A stretch of 64,000 nt of DNA from Pelomonas sp. Root1444 (lineage in GTDB: Bacteria; Pseudomonadota; Gammaproteobacteria; Burkholderiales; Burkholderiaceae_C): positions 360,659 to 424,658 of the forward strand of contig NZ_LMFP01000013.1 in assembly GCF_001426885.1 (NCBI RefSeq), written 5' to 3'. The notes under the pieces are model-generated. The model saw only the letters and a program-made list of their open reading frames with translations, did not search any database and had not been told where the DNA came from. Shown here piece by piece: positions 26,899-35,439 of the stretch. Positions within the stretch are counted from its first letter, which is position 1. Each line of letters opens with the position of its first letter. A program made the translations under genes and the position numbers.

Positions 26899-27498
26899 AT
26901 GGACTTCAAGAAAACGCTGAAGCCTTTCTATCAAGCGTCCGCGATGCGCATCGCCGAGGTCGACGTGCCGGAGATGAACTACCTGATGATCGACGGCAGT
27001 GGCGACCCGAACACGTCGAGCGGGTATGCGCAGGCGGTCGAGGCGCTGTTCTCCGTGTCGTACACCGCGAAATTCATGGCCAGGCAGGGGCCGCAAGCCG
27101 TTGACTACGCGGTCATGCCGCTGGAAGGCCTGTGGTGGGCGGAGGACCTGTCGGCCTTTGCGATGAACGACCGGCGCGGCTGGCAATGGACCATGATGGT
27201 GATGCAGCCGCCCATCGTCACGGCTGAGCTGCTTGCGCAGGCGATCAGCGCCGTGCAGCGAAAGAAGAACCTGCCAGGCTTGCAGAAGCTGCGTGTGTCC
27301 GCGTTCGCGGAAGGCAGATGCGCCCAGGTGCTGCACGTCGGCCCGTTCACCGAGGAAGGGCCGACCATCGAGCGGCTGCACCGCTTCATCACGGCCAAAG
27401 GTGCGCTGCGCGGCAAGCACCACGAGATCTATCTCTCGGACATCCGGCGTGCGGCGCCTGCGAACTGGAAGACCATCGTTCGCCAGCCCATGGCCTGA
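26899..27498 (+). CDS. GyrI-like small-molecule-binding domain protein
   Basis: 199 residues, soluble. It begins MDFKKTLKPFYQASAMRIAEVDVPEMNYLMIDGSGDPN; MNYLMIDGSGDP and the C-terminal LHVGPFTEEGPTIERLH and KHHEIYLSDIRR are characteristic of stand-alone GyrI-like proteins (the YdeI/Lin2189 type). These bind or hydrolyse cytotoxic cyclopropanoids or other drugs in known cases. It follows the AraC gene by 23 bp in the same direction, making a regulator plus binder pair likely. Confidence 0.82.
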   Translation: MDFKKTLKPFYQASAMRIAEVDVPEMNYLMIDGSGDPNTSSGYAQAVEALFSVSYTAKFMARQGPQAVDYAVMPLEGLWWAEDLSAFAMNDRRGWQWTMMVMQPPIVTAELLAQAISAVQRKKNLPGLQKLRVSAFAEGRCAQVLHVGPFTEEGPTIERLHRFITAKGALRGKHHEIYLSDIRRAAPANWKTIVRQPMA

Positions 27499-27580
27499 CG
27501 GCGACGCTTCGTTGCGCGCCTAAGCATCGCCGCCGGATGGCGGTGCACAGTGCGGTTCATTGCCACAAGGAGCCGCCGCC

Positions 27581-27892
27581 ATGCCCGCCATCACCTGCTT
27601 CATCCGCTACGAACTGGACCCGCTGCAGCGCGAGGCCTTCCGTGAGTACGCCCAGGCCTGGGGCCGCATCATTCCGCGCCTGGGCGGCCGGCTGCTGGGC
27701 TACTGGCTGCCGTGGGAGGGCACGAATTACGAGGCCTGGGGCCTGGTGGGCTTCGACTCGCTGGCCGACTACGAGGCCTACCGTGCACGACTGAAGGCCG
27801 ACCCCGAGGCGCGCGCCAACTTCGAGTTGGCGCAGAAGCGGAGCTTCATCCTGCGCGAGGAACGCACTTTCTGTGAGGATGTCCAGCCATGA
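27581..27892 (+). CDS. NIPSNAP-family protein
   Basis: 103 residues. [33 protein letters not shown] and the central [25 protein letters not shown] are typical of bacterial NIPSNAP-domain (dimeric ferredoxin-like fold) proteins. An AAGGAG ribosome-binding site sits before the ATG. It overlaps the next gene by ATGA and is the first of three tightly packed genes with an ABM monooxygenase-like protein and an ArsR regulator. Biochemical function is unknown. Confidence 0.82.
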   Translation: MPAITCFIRYELDPLQREAFREYAQAWGRIIPRLGGRLLGYWLPWEGTNYEAWGLVGFDSLADYEAYRARLKADPEARANFELAQKRSFILREERTFCEDVQP

Positions 27893-28212
27893 TCGCCGTC
27901 ATCTTCGAAGTGCAACCCACGGCCGAGGGCCGCCAGGCCTACCTCGACCACGCCGCCGCGCTGAAGCCGCTGCTGGAGCGCATGGAGGGCTTCATCTCGG
28001 TGGAGCGCTTCCAGAGCCTCACCGCACCGGACAAGCTGCTGTCGCTGTCCTTCTGGCGCGACGAGGCCGCCGTGCGCGGCTGGCGTGAAATGGAGCGCCA
28101 CCGCGAGGCCCAGGCGGCCGGCCGCAGCGGGTTGTTTGCGGACTACCGGCTGCGCGTGGCCCACGTCGTGCGCGACTACGGGCTGAACGAGCGCGAGCAG
28201 GTGCCGAGGTGA
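27889..28212 (+). CDS. Antibiotic-biosynthesis-monooxygenase-like (ABM) protein
   Basis: 107 residues, ferredoxin-like fold. [21 protein letters not shown], the helix [17 protein letters not shown] and [21 protein letters not shown] are standard for small ABM-domain proteins, which act as quinol or heme-handling monooxygenases or have unknown roles. The start overlaps the NIPSNAP stop (ATGA) and its own stop overlaps the following GTG start, so all three are translationally coupled. Confidence 0.85.
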   Translation: MIAVIFEVQPTAEGRQAYLDHAAALKPLLERMEGFISVERFQSLTAPDKLLSLSFWRDEAAVRGWREMERHREAQAAGRSGLFADYRLRVAHVVRDYGLNEREQVPR

Positions 28213-28934
28213 GCGCCGAACCGCGCCTGGCCCGCGTCGCCGCGGCGATCGCCGACCCGACACGGGCGCGTGTGCTGGCGCGGCTGCTGGACGGCCGCCT
28301 GCACACGGCGGGCGAGCTGGCGGCGCATGCGGGCGTGAGCGCGGCGACGATGTCGGCGCACCTGAAGCTGCTCGTCGACGAAGGCCTGGCGCGCGTGCGG
28401 CCGCAGGGGCGGCACCGCTACTTCGGCCTGGCGGACGGCGACGTAGCGCACGCGCTGGAGGCGCTGCTGCGCGTGGCGGACGGGCGTGATGCCGAACCCG
28501 CGGCCGACCTGCGCCGCTGGCAGAAGCCGGAGATGCGCGGGCTTCGGCATGCGCGCAGCTGCTACGGCCATCTGGCCGGCGAGCTGGGCGTGCGTTGGCG
28601 CGAGACGCTGCTGGCCAAGGGCTGGGTGAAGGCGACGCCGGATGGGCGTTATGAACTCAGCGAAGCGGGCCGTGAGGCGCTGGCGCAGCTGACGCCGGAG
28701 GGCTTTGCGCAGTCGGGGCGAGCCCTCTACGACTGCGTGGACTGGTCCGAACGGCGCGATCACTTCGCCGGGCCATTGGCCGTGGCCTGGCTGGAAGCGA
28801 TGTTGGCGCAGGGCTGGCTGCGGCGCGTGGAGGGCTCGCGCGAACTGGGCTTGACGCCGCGAGGGCGGCTGGCCCTGACGGACCGCATCTTCAGTGACGT
28901 GCCTATTGCCAATCGCGAGCCGGCGCCGCTTTAG
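28209..28934 (+). CDS. ArsR-family winged-helix regulator
   Basis: 241 residues with GTG start overlapping the preceding stop (GTGA). The N-terminal winged helix (about 5-85) reads LARVAAAIADPTRARVLARLLDG, AGELAAHAGVSAATMSAHLKLLVDEGL and GRHRYFGL. The long C-terminal region (about 100-240) is not metal-sensing; it has RGLRHARSCYGHLAGELGV and an extra winged-helix-like segment, as in the larger ArsR proteins linked to monooxygenase genes. No CxC metal-binding motif is present. It probably controls its own three-gene operon. Confidence 0.85.
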   Translation: MSAEPRLARVAAAIADPTRARVLARLLDGRLHTAGELAAHAGVSAATMSAHLKLLVDEGLARVRPQGRHRYFGLADGDVAHALEALLRVADGRDAEPAADLRRWQKPEMRGLRHARSCYGHLAGELGVRWRETLLAKGWVKATPDGRYELSEAGREALAQLTPEGFAQSGRALYDCVDWSERRDHFAGPLAVAWLEAMLAQGWLRRVEGSRELGLTPRGRLALTDRIFSDVPIANREPAPL

Positions 28935-29013
28935 GCCTGGCTTTGTTGGCATAGTGCGCCGCTGCGATCGCAGCAGCCTTGCGGCGTCGCCGGCTCAACT
29001 CGGAGGATGAAAA

Positions 29014-29337
29014 ATGAATGCAGTCCTGGAAGGACAAATGGTGTATTGCCGAGGCTGCGGCAAGCAGATCCACGCCACCGCGTTGACTTGCCCGAACTGT
29101 GGCGCGCCTCAATCGGTGCAGGGGGTGTCGGACAAGAAGATCCTTCCGGCGTTTCTGCTGTGCTTCTTCGTGGGCTTCCTGGGGGTGCACCGCTTCTATG
29201 TCGGCAAGATCGGCACCGGTGTCCTGCAGATCCTGACCTTCGGGGGTCTGGGCATCTGGGTGCTGATCGACTTCATCATGATCCTGGTGAGCGCCTTCAC
29301 CGACAAGCAAGGCCGCAAACTCACCCAGTGGACATGA
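29014..29337 (+). CDS. TM2-domain protein with N-terminal zinc ribbon
   Basis: 107 residues. Residues 12-31 hold CRGCGKQI and CPNCG, a two-CxxC zinc ribbon. The C-terminal TM2 domain has two membrane helices (LPAFLLCFFVGFLGVHRFYVGK and GVLQILTFGGLGIWVLIDFIMIL), including the conserved G.HRFY and the Asp of the TM2 turn. Similar proteins are common in bacteria and have no assigned role. It has GGAGGA upstream and is a single-gene unit. Confidence 0.88.
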   Translation: MNAVLEGQMVYCRGCGKQIHATALTCPNCGAPQSVQGVSDKKILPAFLLCFFVGFLGVHRFYVGKIGTGVLQILTFGGLGIWVLIDFIMILVSAFTDKQGRKLTQWT

Positions 29338-29412
29338 CAGCAGGCTCGGCCGTTCATGGTGTTCGCCCGTGAGGGCGGTCCCGCAGAGAATGGAATCACT
29401 GGGAGCGAGAAG

Positions 29413-30066
29413 ATGATCAAGCCGATGTGGATGGCCGCTTTGGCCCTGGGTTCGATGCCCGCGCTGGCGGCCGGCGCGTTGGACCCTTATCCGGTGTCCG
29501 TGTGGACGCGGGTGCTGTTCGGTGTGGACGGCAAGCCGGTCGAGTACACGGTGGTCGACGAGCCAAAGTACCCCGCCAAGTTCGTGGAGAACGTGAAGGT
29601 GCGCGTAGCGCAGGCAACGATCCAGCCGCCGCTGGTGGATGGCAAGCCGGTCACGCTGCGCTCGGGCGTCGAGATGCGGTTCACCGTGACGCCGAACGCC
29701 GACGGCGGTGGCTCGGTACGGGTCGACGGGCTGTCGGTGGGGCCGATTCCCATCCAGAGGTCTTTGGCTAGCTACCCGGCCGACATCGCTGCAAACGGTG
29801 GCTGGGAAGGGCAGGTGCTCGGCGTCTGCACGGTGGGCGTTCTTGGCCGCTGCAAGACGGTCGACGTGGTCGCGCAACCAGGAATGCCGGAAAGCGTGCG
29901 GCGCTATGCCAAGGCGTCGCTGGACGGCTGGGTGTTCGAGCCTCAGCAGGTCGATGGCAAGGCTGTCGAGTCGGAATACCGCCTGCTGATGTACCTCAAC
30001 ACGATGGACACCACACCGGAGGACTTCCGGCAGGACAAGTTCGAGCGGCTGCTGAAGAAGAAGTGA
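29413..30066 (+). CDS. Exported protein with two TonB-C-like segments
   Basis: 217 residues with a short signal peptide (MIKPMWMAALALGSMPALAAGA). The C-terminal part, VVAQPGMPESVRRYAKASLDGWVFEPQQVDGKAVES then YRLLMYL, has the spacing of TonB C-terminal domains (about W.F.PA..dGk.v.......f.f). There is no proline-rich spacer or membrane anchor of a real TonB, so it is more likely a periplasmic protein with a TonB-C-like fold. The ATG at 29413 gives the signal peptide; GAGAAG precedes it. It converges with spoVR. Confidence 0.6.
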   Translation: MIKPMWMAALALGSMPALAAGALDPYPVSVWTRVLFGVDGKPVEYTVVDEPKYPAKFVENVKVRVAQATIQPPLVDGKPVTLRSGVEMRFTVTPNADGGGSVRVDGLSVGPIPIQRSLASYPADIAANGGWEGQVLGVCTVGVLGRCKTVDVVAQPGMPESVRRYAKASLDGWVFEPQQVDGKAVESEYRLLMYLNTMDTTPEDFRQDKFERLLKKK

Positions 30067-30106
30067 GCCGGTCGCGCCCGCGGCCGGCCAGCGTTTGAAG
30101 CTGGCG

Positions 30107-31708
30107 TCAGCTGTGCTGCGCCGGCACGTTCCAGCGCCGTGTCACGTCGCCCTTGCCGTTGACGCTTTCCAGGTTGACCGCGAAGCCCCACAACCGGCCG
30201 ACGTGCTTGAGCACCTCTTGCGCGCTGTCGTGCAGCGGGCGGTTGAGGTGTTGCACGTGGCGCAGCGTGAGCGACCGGTCGCCGCGCAGGTTGACGTTCC
30301 AGACCTGGATGTTGGGCTCGCGCGTGGACAGGTCGTACTGGCGCGACAGCGCCTGGCGCAGGTGGCGGTAGCCGCCTTCGTCGTGGATGGCGGAGATCTC
30401 GTACTCGCTCTTGGTCTCATCGTCGAGGATGGAGAAGAGCCGGAAGTCGCGCATGATCTTCGGGCTGAGGTACTGGCCTATGAAGCTCTCGTCCTTGAAG
30501 TTGCGCATCGCGTGGTCCAGCGTGGGCAGCCAGTCGCTGCCGGCGATGTCGGGGAACCAGTCGCGGTCTTCGTCGGTGGGGTTCTCGCAGATGCGCTTGA
30601 TGTCGGTGTACATCGCGAAGCCCAACGCATACGGGTTGAGATTGGCCCCGGGGTGCTGGTAGACGACGTTGGTGTGGGACTTGAGCCACTCGATCATCAT
30701 GCCGTCCGACAGGTAGCCGTCGTCGTACATCTGGTTGAGCAGCCGGTGGTGCCAGAAGGTGGCCCAGCCTTCGTTCATGACCTGGGTCTGGCGCTGCGGA
30801 TAGAAGTACTGCGCGATCTTGCGCACGATGCGCACGACCTCGCGCTGCCAGGGCTCCAGCAGCGGCGCATTCTTCTCGATGAAGTACAGCAGGTTCTCCT
30901 GCGGCTCTTCAGGGAAGCGGCGGCTTTCGGCGGCTTCGTCCGGGCGGTCCGGCTTCTTGGGCAGCGTGCGCCACAGGTCGTTGACCTGCAGCTGCGCGTG
31001 CTGCTCGCGGTCCTTCAGGCGCGCGCGCTCCTCGGCGAGCGACAGCTTGGCGGGGCGGCGGTAGCGGTCCACGCCATGGTTCATCAGCGCATGGCAGCTG
31101 TCCAGCAGCGTCTCGACGGCGTCCAGGCCATAGCGCTCCTCGCAGTCGGCAACGTAGTTCTTGGCGTAGACGAGGTAGTCGATGATGGACGAGGCATCCG
31201 TCCACATGCGGAACAGGTAGTTGCCCTTGAAGAAGCTGTTGTGCCCATAGCAGGCGTGGGCGATGACCAGGGCCTGCATGGCCAGCGTGTTCTCCTCCAT
31301 CAGGTAGGCGATGCAGGGGTCGGAGTTGATGACGATCTCGTAGGCCAGGCCCATCTGGCCGCGCTTGTAGTTGCGCTCGGTGCTGATGAACTCCTTGCCG
31401 TAGCTCCAGTGCCGGTAGTTGACCGGCATGCCCACGGAGGCATAGGCGTCCATCATCTGCTCGGCGGTGATGACCTCGAGCTGGTTGGCATACGTGTCCA
31501 GGCCGAAGCGCTCGGCCGTGTTCTTGATGACGGTGTGGTACTCGTCGATGAGCTCGAAGCTCCAGTCGTTGGGCGAGGGCAGCGGCTGGCTGGGGCGCTT
31601 GTCGAGCGGCTTCATGCGCTGCAGCGGCTGGCGCTGGCGGCGGTCGGCCATGCCGGCCGGCGGCGTGGCGGTGCGCTCGTGGTGGCGGCGGTCTTCCTTG
31701 CTGCTCAT
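30107..31708 (-). CDS. spoVR: SpoVR/YcgB-family protein
   Basis: 533 residues. NDWSFELIDEYHTVIKNTAERFGLDTYANQLEVITAEQMMDAY, HWSYGKEFISTERNYKRG and HACYGHNSFFKGNYLF are hallmarks of the SpoVR family, originally a Bacillus spore-cortex protein and called YcgB in enterobacteria. Its biochemical role is unknown. It is the last gene of a prkA-yeaH-spoVR set transcribed leftwards, an arrangement conserved in many non-sporulating proteobacteria and linked to starvation and sigma-S. An internal Met at 31615 is an alternative start, but GAGGGG precedes the longer one. Confidence 0.92.
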   Translation of the reverse strand: MSSKEDRRHHERTATPPAGMADRRQRQPLQRMKPLDKRPSQPLPSPNDWSFELIDEYHTVIKNTAERFGLDTYANQLEVITAEQMMDAYASVGMPVNYRHWSYGKEFISTERNYKRGQMGLAYEIVINSDPCIAYLMEENTLAMQALVIAHACYGHNSFFKGNYLFRMWTDASSIIDYLVYAKNYVADCEERYGLDAVETLLDSCHALMNHGVDRYRRPAKLSLAEERARLKDREQHAQLQVNDLWRTLPKKPDRPDEAAESRRFPEEPQENLLYFIEKNAPLLEPWQREVVRIVRKIAQYFYPQRQTQVMNEGWATFWHHRLLNQMYDDGYLSDGMMIEWLKSHTNVVYQHPGANLNPYALGFAMYTDIKRICENPTDEDRDWFPDIAGSDWLPTLDHAMRNFKDESFIGQYLSPKIMRDFRLFSILDDETKSEYEISAIHDEGGYRHLRQALSRQYDLSTREPNIQVWNVNLRGDRSLTLRHVQHLNRPLHDSAQEVLKHVGRLWGFAVNLESVNGKGDVTRRWNVPAQHS

Positions 31709-31756
31709 GTCAGCCCCTCGCTCGACGGGAAGGTCGGCCGGCCCTGCGTGCGGAAT

Positions 31757-33037
31757 TCATGCGGGCGCCCCTTCCTTCTTGAACAGGTCACGGAAGACCG
31801 GGTAGATCTCCGACGCCTCGACCGCCTTGCGCATCGCGAAGTGGCGCACGTCCTCGGAGAGCTTCTGGTACTCCTCCCAGAGGTTCTGCTCCGGCTCGGC
31901 CACCTGCACGTAGGCGAAATAGCGGCACAGCGGCAGCAGCTTGTCGGCCAGCAGCTCGCGGCAGCGGCCGCTGTCGTGGTGCCAGTTGTCGCCGTCGCTG
32001 GCCTGGGCGCCGTAGATGTTCCACTCGGTTGGCGAGTAGCGCTCCTTGATGATCTGCTCCATCAGCACCAGCGCGCTGGACACGACCGTGCCCCCGGTCT
32101 CGGTGGCGTGGAAGAAGTTCTGCTCGTCGACCTCCTGCGCCTGCGTGTGGTGGCGGATGAAGACGACGTCGATCTTCTCGTAGTGCCGCGTCAGGAACAG
32201 GTAGAGCAGGATGAAGAAGCGCTTGGCGAGGTCCTTGCGGCCTTCGTCCATGGAGCCGGACACGTCCATCAGGCAGAACATGACGGCGCGCGTCGTCGGC
32301 ACGGGGATGCGCACGCGGGCGCGGAAGCGCAGGTCGATGGGGTCGAGGAAGGGGATGGCCTCGATGCGCTGGCGCAGGTGCGCGATGCGTTCACGCGTCT
32401 CCAGCAGCAGGCGCGGCGTTTCGGGGCGGTCTTCCTTCAGCAGCTCCTGCTCGCGGGCTTCGAGCTCGTGCAGCTCGCGGCGCTTGTCCATGCCGAGCGC
32501 GATGCGCCGGCCCAGGGCGCCGCGCATGGAGCGCACCACATGCAGGTTGGTGGGCGTGCCATCGGAGACGAAGCCGGCGCGCTGGCTGCGCCATTCCGGC
32601 GTGTCGGCCAATGTCGTGCGGGCGAGGTTGGGCAGGGCCAGGTCGTCGAAGAAGACCTGCATGAATTCTTCCTTGGTGAGGTGGAAGACGAAGTCGTCCT
32701 CTCCCTCGCCCTGGTCGCTGGCCTGGCCGCCACCCCCGCCGCCGCCCTGCCCGCCCTTGGGCTTGGCGATGCGGTCGCCCTTCACATACTCCTGGTTGCC
32801 CGGCCGCACGACCTCGCGCACGCCGCCGTCGCCATGGCCAAAGACCGGCTCGGTGAGGTCCTTCTTGGGGATGTGCACATCCTCGCCACGCTCCATGTCC
32901 CGGATGCCACGGCCGTCGACCGCGCGCTTGACCGCCTCGCGGATCTGCTCCTTGTGGCGGCGCAGGAAGCGCTCACGGTTGCCGATGGACTTGTTCTTGC
33001 CGGACAGCCGTCGGTCGATGATCTGCTGGAGGGACAT
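31757..33037 (-). CDS. yeaH: YeaH/YhbH-family protein (DUF444, von Willebrand A-like)
   Basis: 426 residues. The N-terminus IDRRLSGKNKSIGNRERFLRR is diagnostic of the family. A Gly-rich low-complexity linker (about 94-110) precedes the vWA-like domain with MIDAS-type DVSGSMD (258-264). The C-terminus is rich in aromatic residues, LCRYFAYVQV and EPEQNLWEEYQKLSE. It is encoded directly after prkA (14 bp) and before spoVR. Together with PrkA it is thought to act in nutrient-stress signalling; the molecular mechanism is unknown. Confidence 0.93.
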   Translation of the reverse strand: MSLQQIIDRRLSGKNKSIGNRERFLRRHKEQIREAVKRAVDGRGIRDMERGEDVHIPKKDLTEPVFGHGDGGVREVVRPGNQEYVKGDRIAKPKGGQGGGGGGGQASDQGEGEDDFVFHLTKEEFMQVFFDDLALPNLARTTLADTPEWRSQRAGFVSDGTPTNLHVVRSMRGALGRRIALGMDKRRELHELEAREQELLKEDRPETPRLLLETRERIAHLRQRIEAIPFLDPIDLRFRARVRIPVPTTRAVMFCLMDVSGSMDEGRKDLAKRFFILLYLFLTRHYEKIDVVFIRHHTQAQEVDEQNFFHATETGGTVVSSALVLMEQIIKERYSPTEWNIYGAQASDGDNWHHDSGRCRELLADKLLPLCRYFAYVQVAEPEQNLWEEYQKLSEDVRHFAMRKAVEASEIYPVFRDLFKKEGAPA

Positions 33038-33051
33038 GCCTCACCGCCTAT

Positions 33052-34974
33052 TCAGCTGGACTTGCGAACCCTCAAATACCACTCGCACAACAGCCGCACC
33101 TGCTTGGCCGTGTAGCCCTTGTCCACCATGCGCTGCACGAAGTTCTCGTGCTTCTTGGCGTCCTCGGCGCTGGCCTTGGCGTTGAAGCTGATGACGGGCA
33201 GCAGCTCCTCGGTGTTGGAGAACATCTTCTTCTCGATGACGGTGCGCAGCTTCTCGTAGCTGGTCCACAGCGGGTTCTTGCCGGCGTTGTTGGCGCGCGC
33301 GCGCAGCACGAAGTTCACGATCTCGTTGCGGAAGTCCTTGGGGTTGGAGATGCCCGCCGGTTTCTCGATCTTCTCCAGCTCGGCGTTCAGCGCCACGCGG
33401 TCGAAGACTTCACCGGTGTCGGTGTCGCGGTACTCCTGGTCCTGGATCCAGTAGTCGGCGTAGGTCACGTAGCGGTCGAAGATGTTCTGGCCGTACTCGC
33501 TGTAGCTCTCCAGGTAGGCGGTCTGGATCTCCTTGCCGATGAACTCGGCGTAGCGCGGCGACAGCTGTTCCTTGATGAAGCCGACGTACTTCTCCTCCAG
33601 CTCCTTGGGGAACTGCTCGCGCTCGATCTGCTGCTCCAGCACATACATCAGGTGCACGGGGTTGGCGGCCACCTCCGAGCTGTCGAAGTTGAAGACCTTG
33701 GACAGGATCTTGTACGCGAAGCGCGTGCTGATGCCGCTCATGCCCTCGTCGACGCCGGCGTAGTCGCGGTACTCCTGGTAGCTCTTGGCGCGCGGGTCGG
33801 TGTCCTTGAGGTTCTCGCCGTCATAGATCTGCATCTTGCTGAACAGCGATGAGTTCTCCGGCTCCTTCAGGCGCGTGAGCACCGCGAACTGGCTCATCAT
33901 CTTCAGCGTGCCCGGTGCGCACTTGGCCTCGGCCAGCGACGAGCCGCGGATCAGCTTCTCGTAGATCTTGACCTCCTCGCTGACGCGCAGGCAGTACGGC
34001 ACCTTGACGATGTAGACGCGGTCGAGGAAAGCCTCGTTGTTCTTGTTGTTGCGGAAGGTCTTCCACTCACTCTCGTTGCTGTGCGCGAGGATGATGCCGT
34101 CGAAGGGGATGGCGCCGAAGCCCTCGGTACCCTTGTAGTTGCCTTCCTGCGTGGCGGTCAGCAGCGGGTGCAGCACCTTGATCGGCGCCTTGAACATTTC
34201 GACGAACTCGAGCAGGCCCTGGTTGGCCAGGCACAGGCCGCCGGAGTAGCTGTAGGCGTCGGGGTCGTCCTGGGCATAGGTCTCGAGCTTGCGGATGTCG
34301 ACCTTGCCGACCAGCGAGCTGATGTCCTGGTTGTTCTCGTCGCCCGGCTCGGTCTTGGCCACGCCGAGTTGCTTGAGCACGCTGGGGTAGCGTTTGACGA
34401 CCTTGAACTTGCGGATGTCGCCGCCGAACTCGTCCAGCCGCTTGACCGCCCAGGGGCTGAGGATGCGGTTCAGGTAGCGGCGCGGGATGCCGTAGTCGCG
34501 CTCCAGCAGCGGGCCGTCCTCCGTCGGGTCGAACAGCCCCAGCGGCGACTCGTTGACCGGCGAGCCAGCGAGCGCATAGAAGGGCACATGCTCCATCAGC
34601 TGCTTGAGCCGTTCGGCAATGGAGCTCTTGCCCCCGCCCACCGGGCCCAGCAGATAGAGGATCTGCTTCTTTTCCTCCAGGCCCTGCGCGGCGTGCCGGA
34701 AGTAGGAGACCACCTGCTCGATGGCCTCTTCAAGCCCATAGAACTCGGCGAACGCCGGGTAGATCTTGATGGTCTTGTTGGCGAACAGGCGCGACAGCCG
34801 CGGGTCATTCCGCGTGTCGAGCATCTGCGGCTCGCCGATGGCCTGCAGCATGCGCTCGGCAGCTGTGGCGTAGGCCAAAGGGTTCTTCTTGCACTCCGCG
34901 AGGTAGTCCTCCAGCGAGAGCTCCTCGACCTTGCTGCGCTCGAAGCGCGCTGAGAAATGGCTGATGACGTCCAT
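33052..34974 (-). CDS. prkA: PrkA (YeaG) AAA+ serine protein kinase
   Basis: 640 residues. A PrkA AAA+ N-terminal domain has Walker A GPVGGGKS (110-117), and the C-terminal PrkA kinase-like domain follows. LYLLGPVGGGKSSIAERLK, YSGGLCLANQGLLEFVEMFKAPIKVLHPLLTATQE-type text and FDGIILAHSNESEW are family signatures. The ATG at 34974 has an AGGAGG ribosome-binding site and begins MDVISHFSARFERSKVEE, matching known N-termini; the longer frame runs into the non-coding gap. It heads the prkA-yeaH-spoVR operon. The usual sigma-S dependence in relatives could not be confirmed by eye. Confidence 0.95.
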   Translation of the reverse strand: MDVISHFSARFERSKVEELSLEDYLAECKKNPLAYATAAERMLQAIGEPQMLDTRNDPRLSRLFANKTIKIYPAFAEFYGLEEAIEQVVSYFRHAAQGLEEKKQILYLLGPVGGGKSSIAERLKQLMEHVPFYALAGSPVNESPLGLFDPTEDGPLLERDYGIPRRYLNRILSPWAVKRLDEFGGDIRKFKVVKRYPSVLKQLGVAKTEPGDENNQDISSLVGKVDIRKLETYAQDDPDAYSYSGGLCLANQGLLEFVEMFKAPIKVLHPLLTATQEGNYKGTEGFGAIPFDGIILAHSNESEWKTFRNNKNNEAFLDRVYIVKVPYCLRVSEEVKIYEKLIRGSSLAEAKCAPGTLKMMSQFAVLTRLKEPENSSLFSKMQIYDGENLKDTDPRAKSYQEYRDYAGVDEGMSGISTRFAYKILSKVFNFDSSEVAANPVHLMYVLEQQIEREQFPKELEEKYVGFIKEQLSPRYAEFIGKEIQTAYLESYSEYGQNIFDRYVTYADYWIQDQEYRDTDTGEVFDRVALNAELEKIEKPAGISNPKDFRNEIVNFVLRARANNAGKNPLWTSYEKLRTVIEKKMFSNTEELLPVISFNAKASAEDAKKHENFVQRMVDKGYTAKQVRLLCEWYLRVRKSS

Positions 34975-35439
34975 GCCGACCTCCTGCGGTTTGAACTCCA
35001 CGCAGGCCGCAGGCACGATCCGTGCCCGAGGAACTGGGGGGTTCTGATCGCGCCTCAACTGCAAGGCGTCATCAGAACTCTCCGTCCGGTGAGCCCACAA
35101 CAGCTTGCTGCCGCGGACCACGCATCCATCTCAAGAATAAGCCGCCACACGACCACCAACAAACCAGCTTCGCGTTCGGTTGACAGGGTGCCGGGCCAGC
35201 ATACGCCCGCGCCCTGGGCAAGACCTGGCACTTCTCGGCCAAACCACACGAACATGGGGGCCTTGTGGTGCGTCGCAGACAGGCCCTCGGTGAAGAACTG
35301 TTGAGCGCGCAGCAAGGCGCTGTGCAACACGCGGCGGCGCCGCCGCGCACCCTAGTGTTGAGCGCGTGCGAGGGTGCCCGTTGTCAGACGCCGCCGCATT
35401 GCGAGCGCCTGACTGAGTGCCGCGCTGCGCCTGCGAGGT
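34975..35439. other. Intergenic region between parB and prkA
   Basis: A 465-bp gap holding the prkA promoter region and the end of the parB transcription unit. It contains a 16-bp G+C palindrome GCGGCGGCGCCGCCGC (35331-35346), a repeat of TTGAGCGCG (35300 and 35357 area) and a 9-bp stem with one mismatch near 35383-35413. I found no convincing gene, tRNA or -24/-12 promoter. Confidence 0.5.
35383..35413 (-). terminator. Possible terminator of parB unit
   Basis: GTCAGACGC and GCGCCTGAC pair over 9 bp with one A-C mismatch around a 13-nt loop, 27 bp after the parB stop. There is no T-run, so it is only a weak candidate. Confidence 0.25.

Noticed and set aside
30095-33115. A 1006-codon open frame on the plus strand opposite spoVR and yeaH
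   Set aside because: It is a shadow of the two genes on the other strand: low-complexity Val/Leu/Ala/Arg/Gly text, no domain, typical of open antisense frames in 70% G+C DNA.
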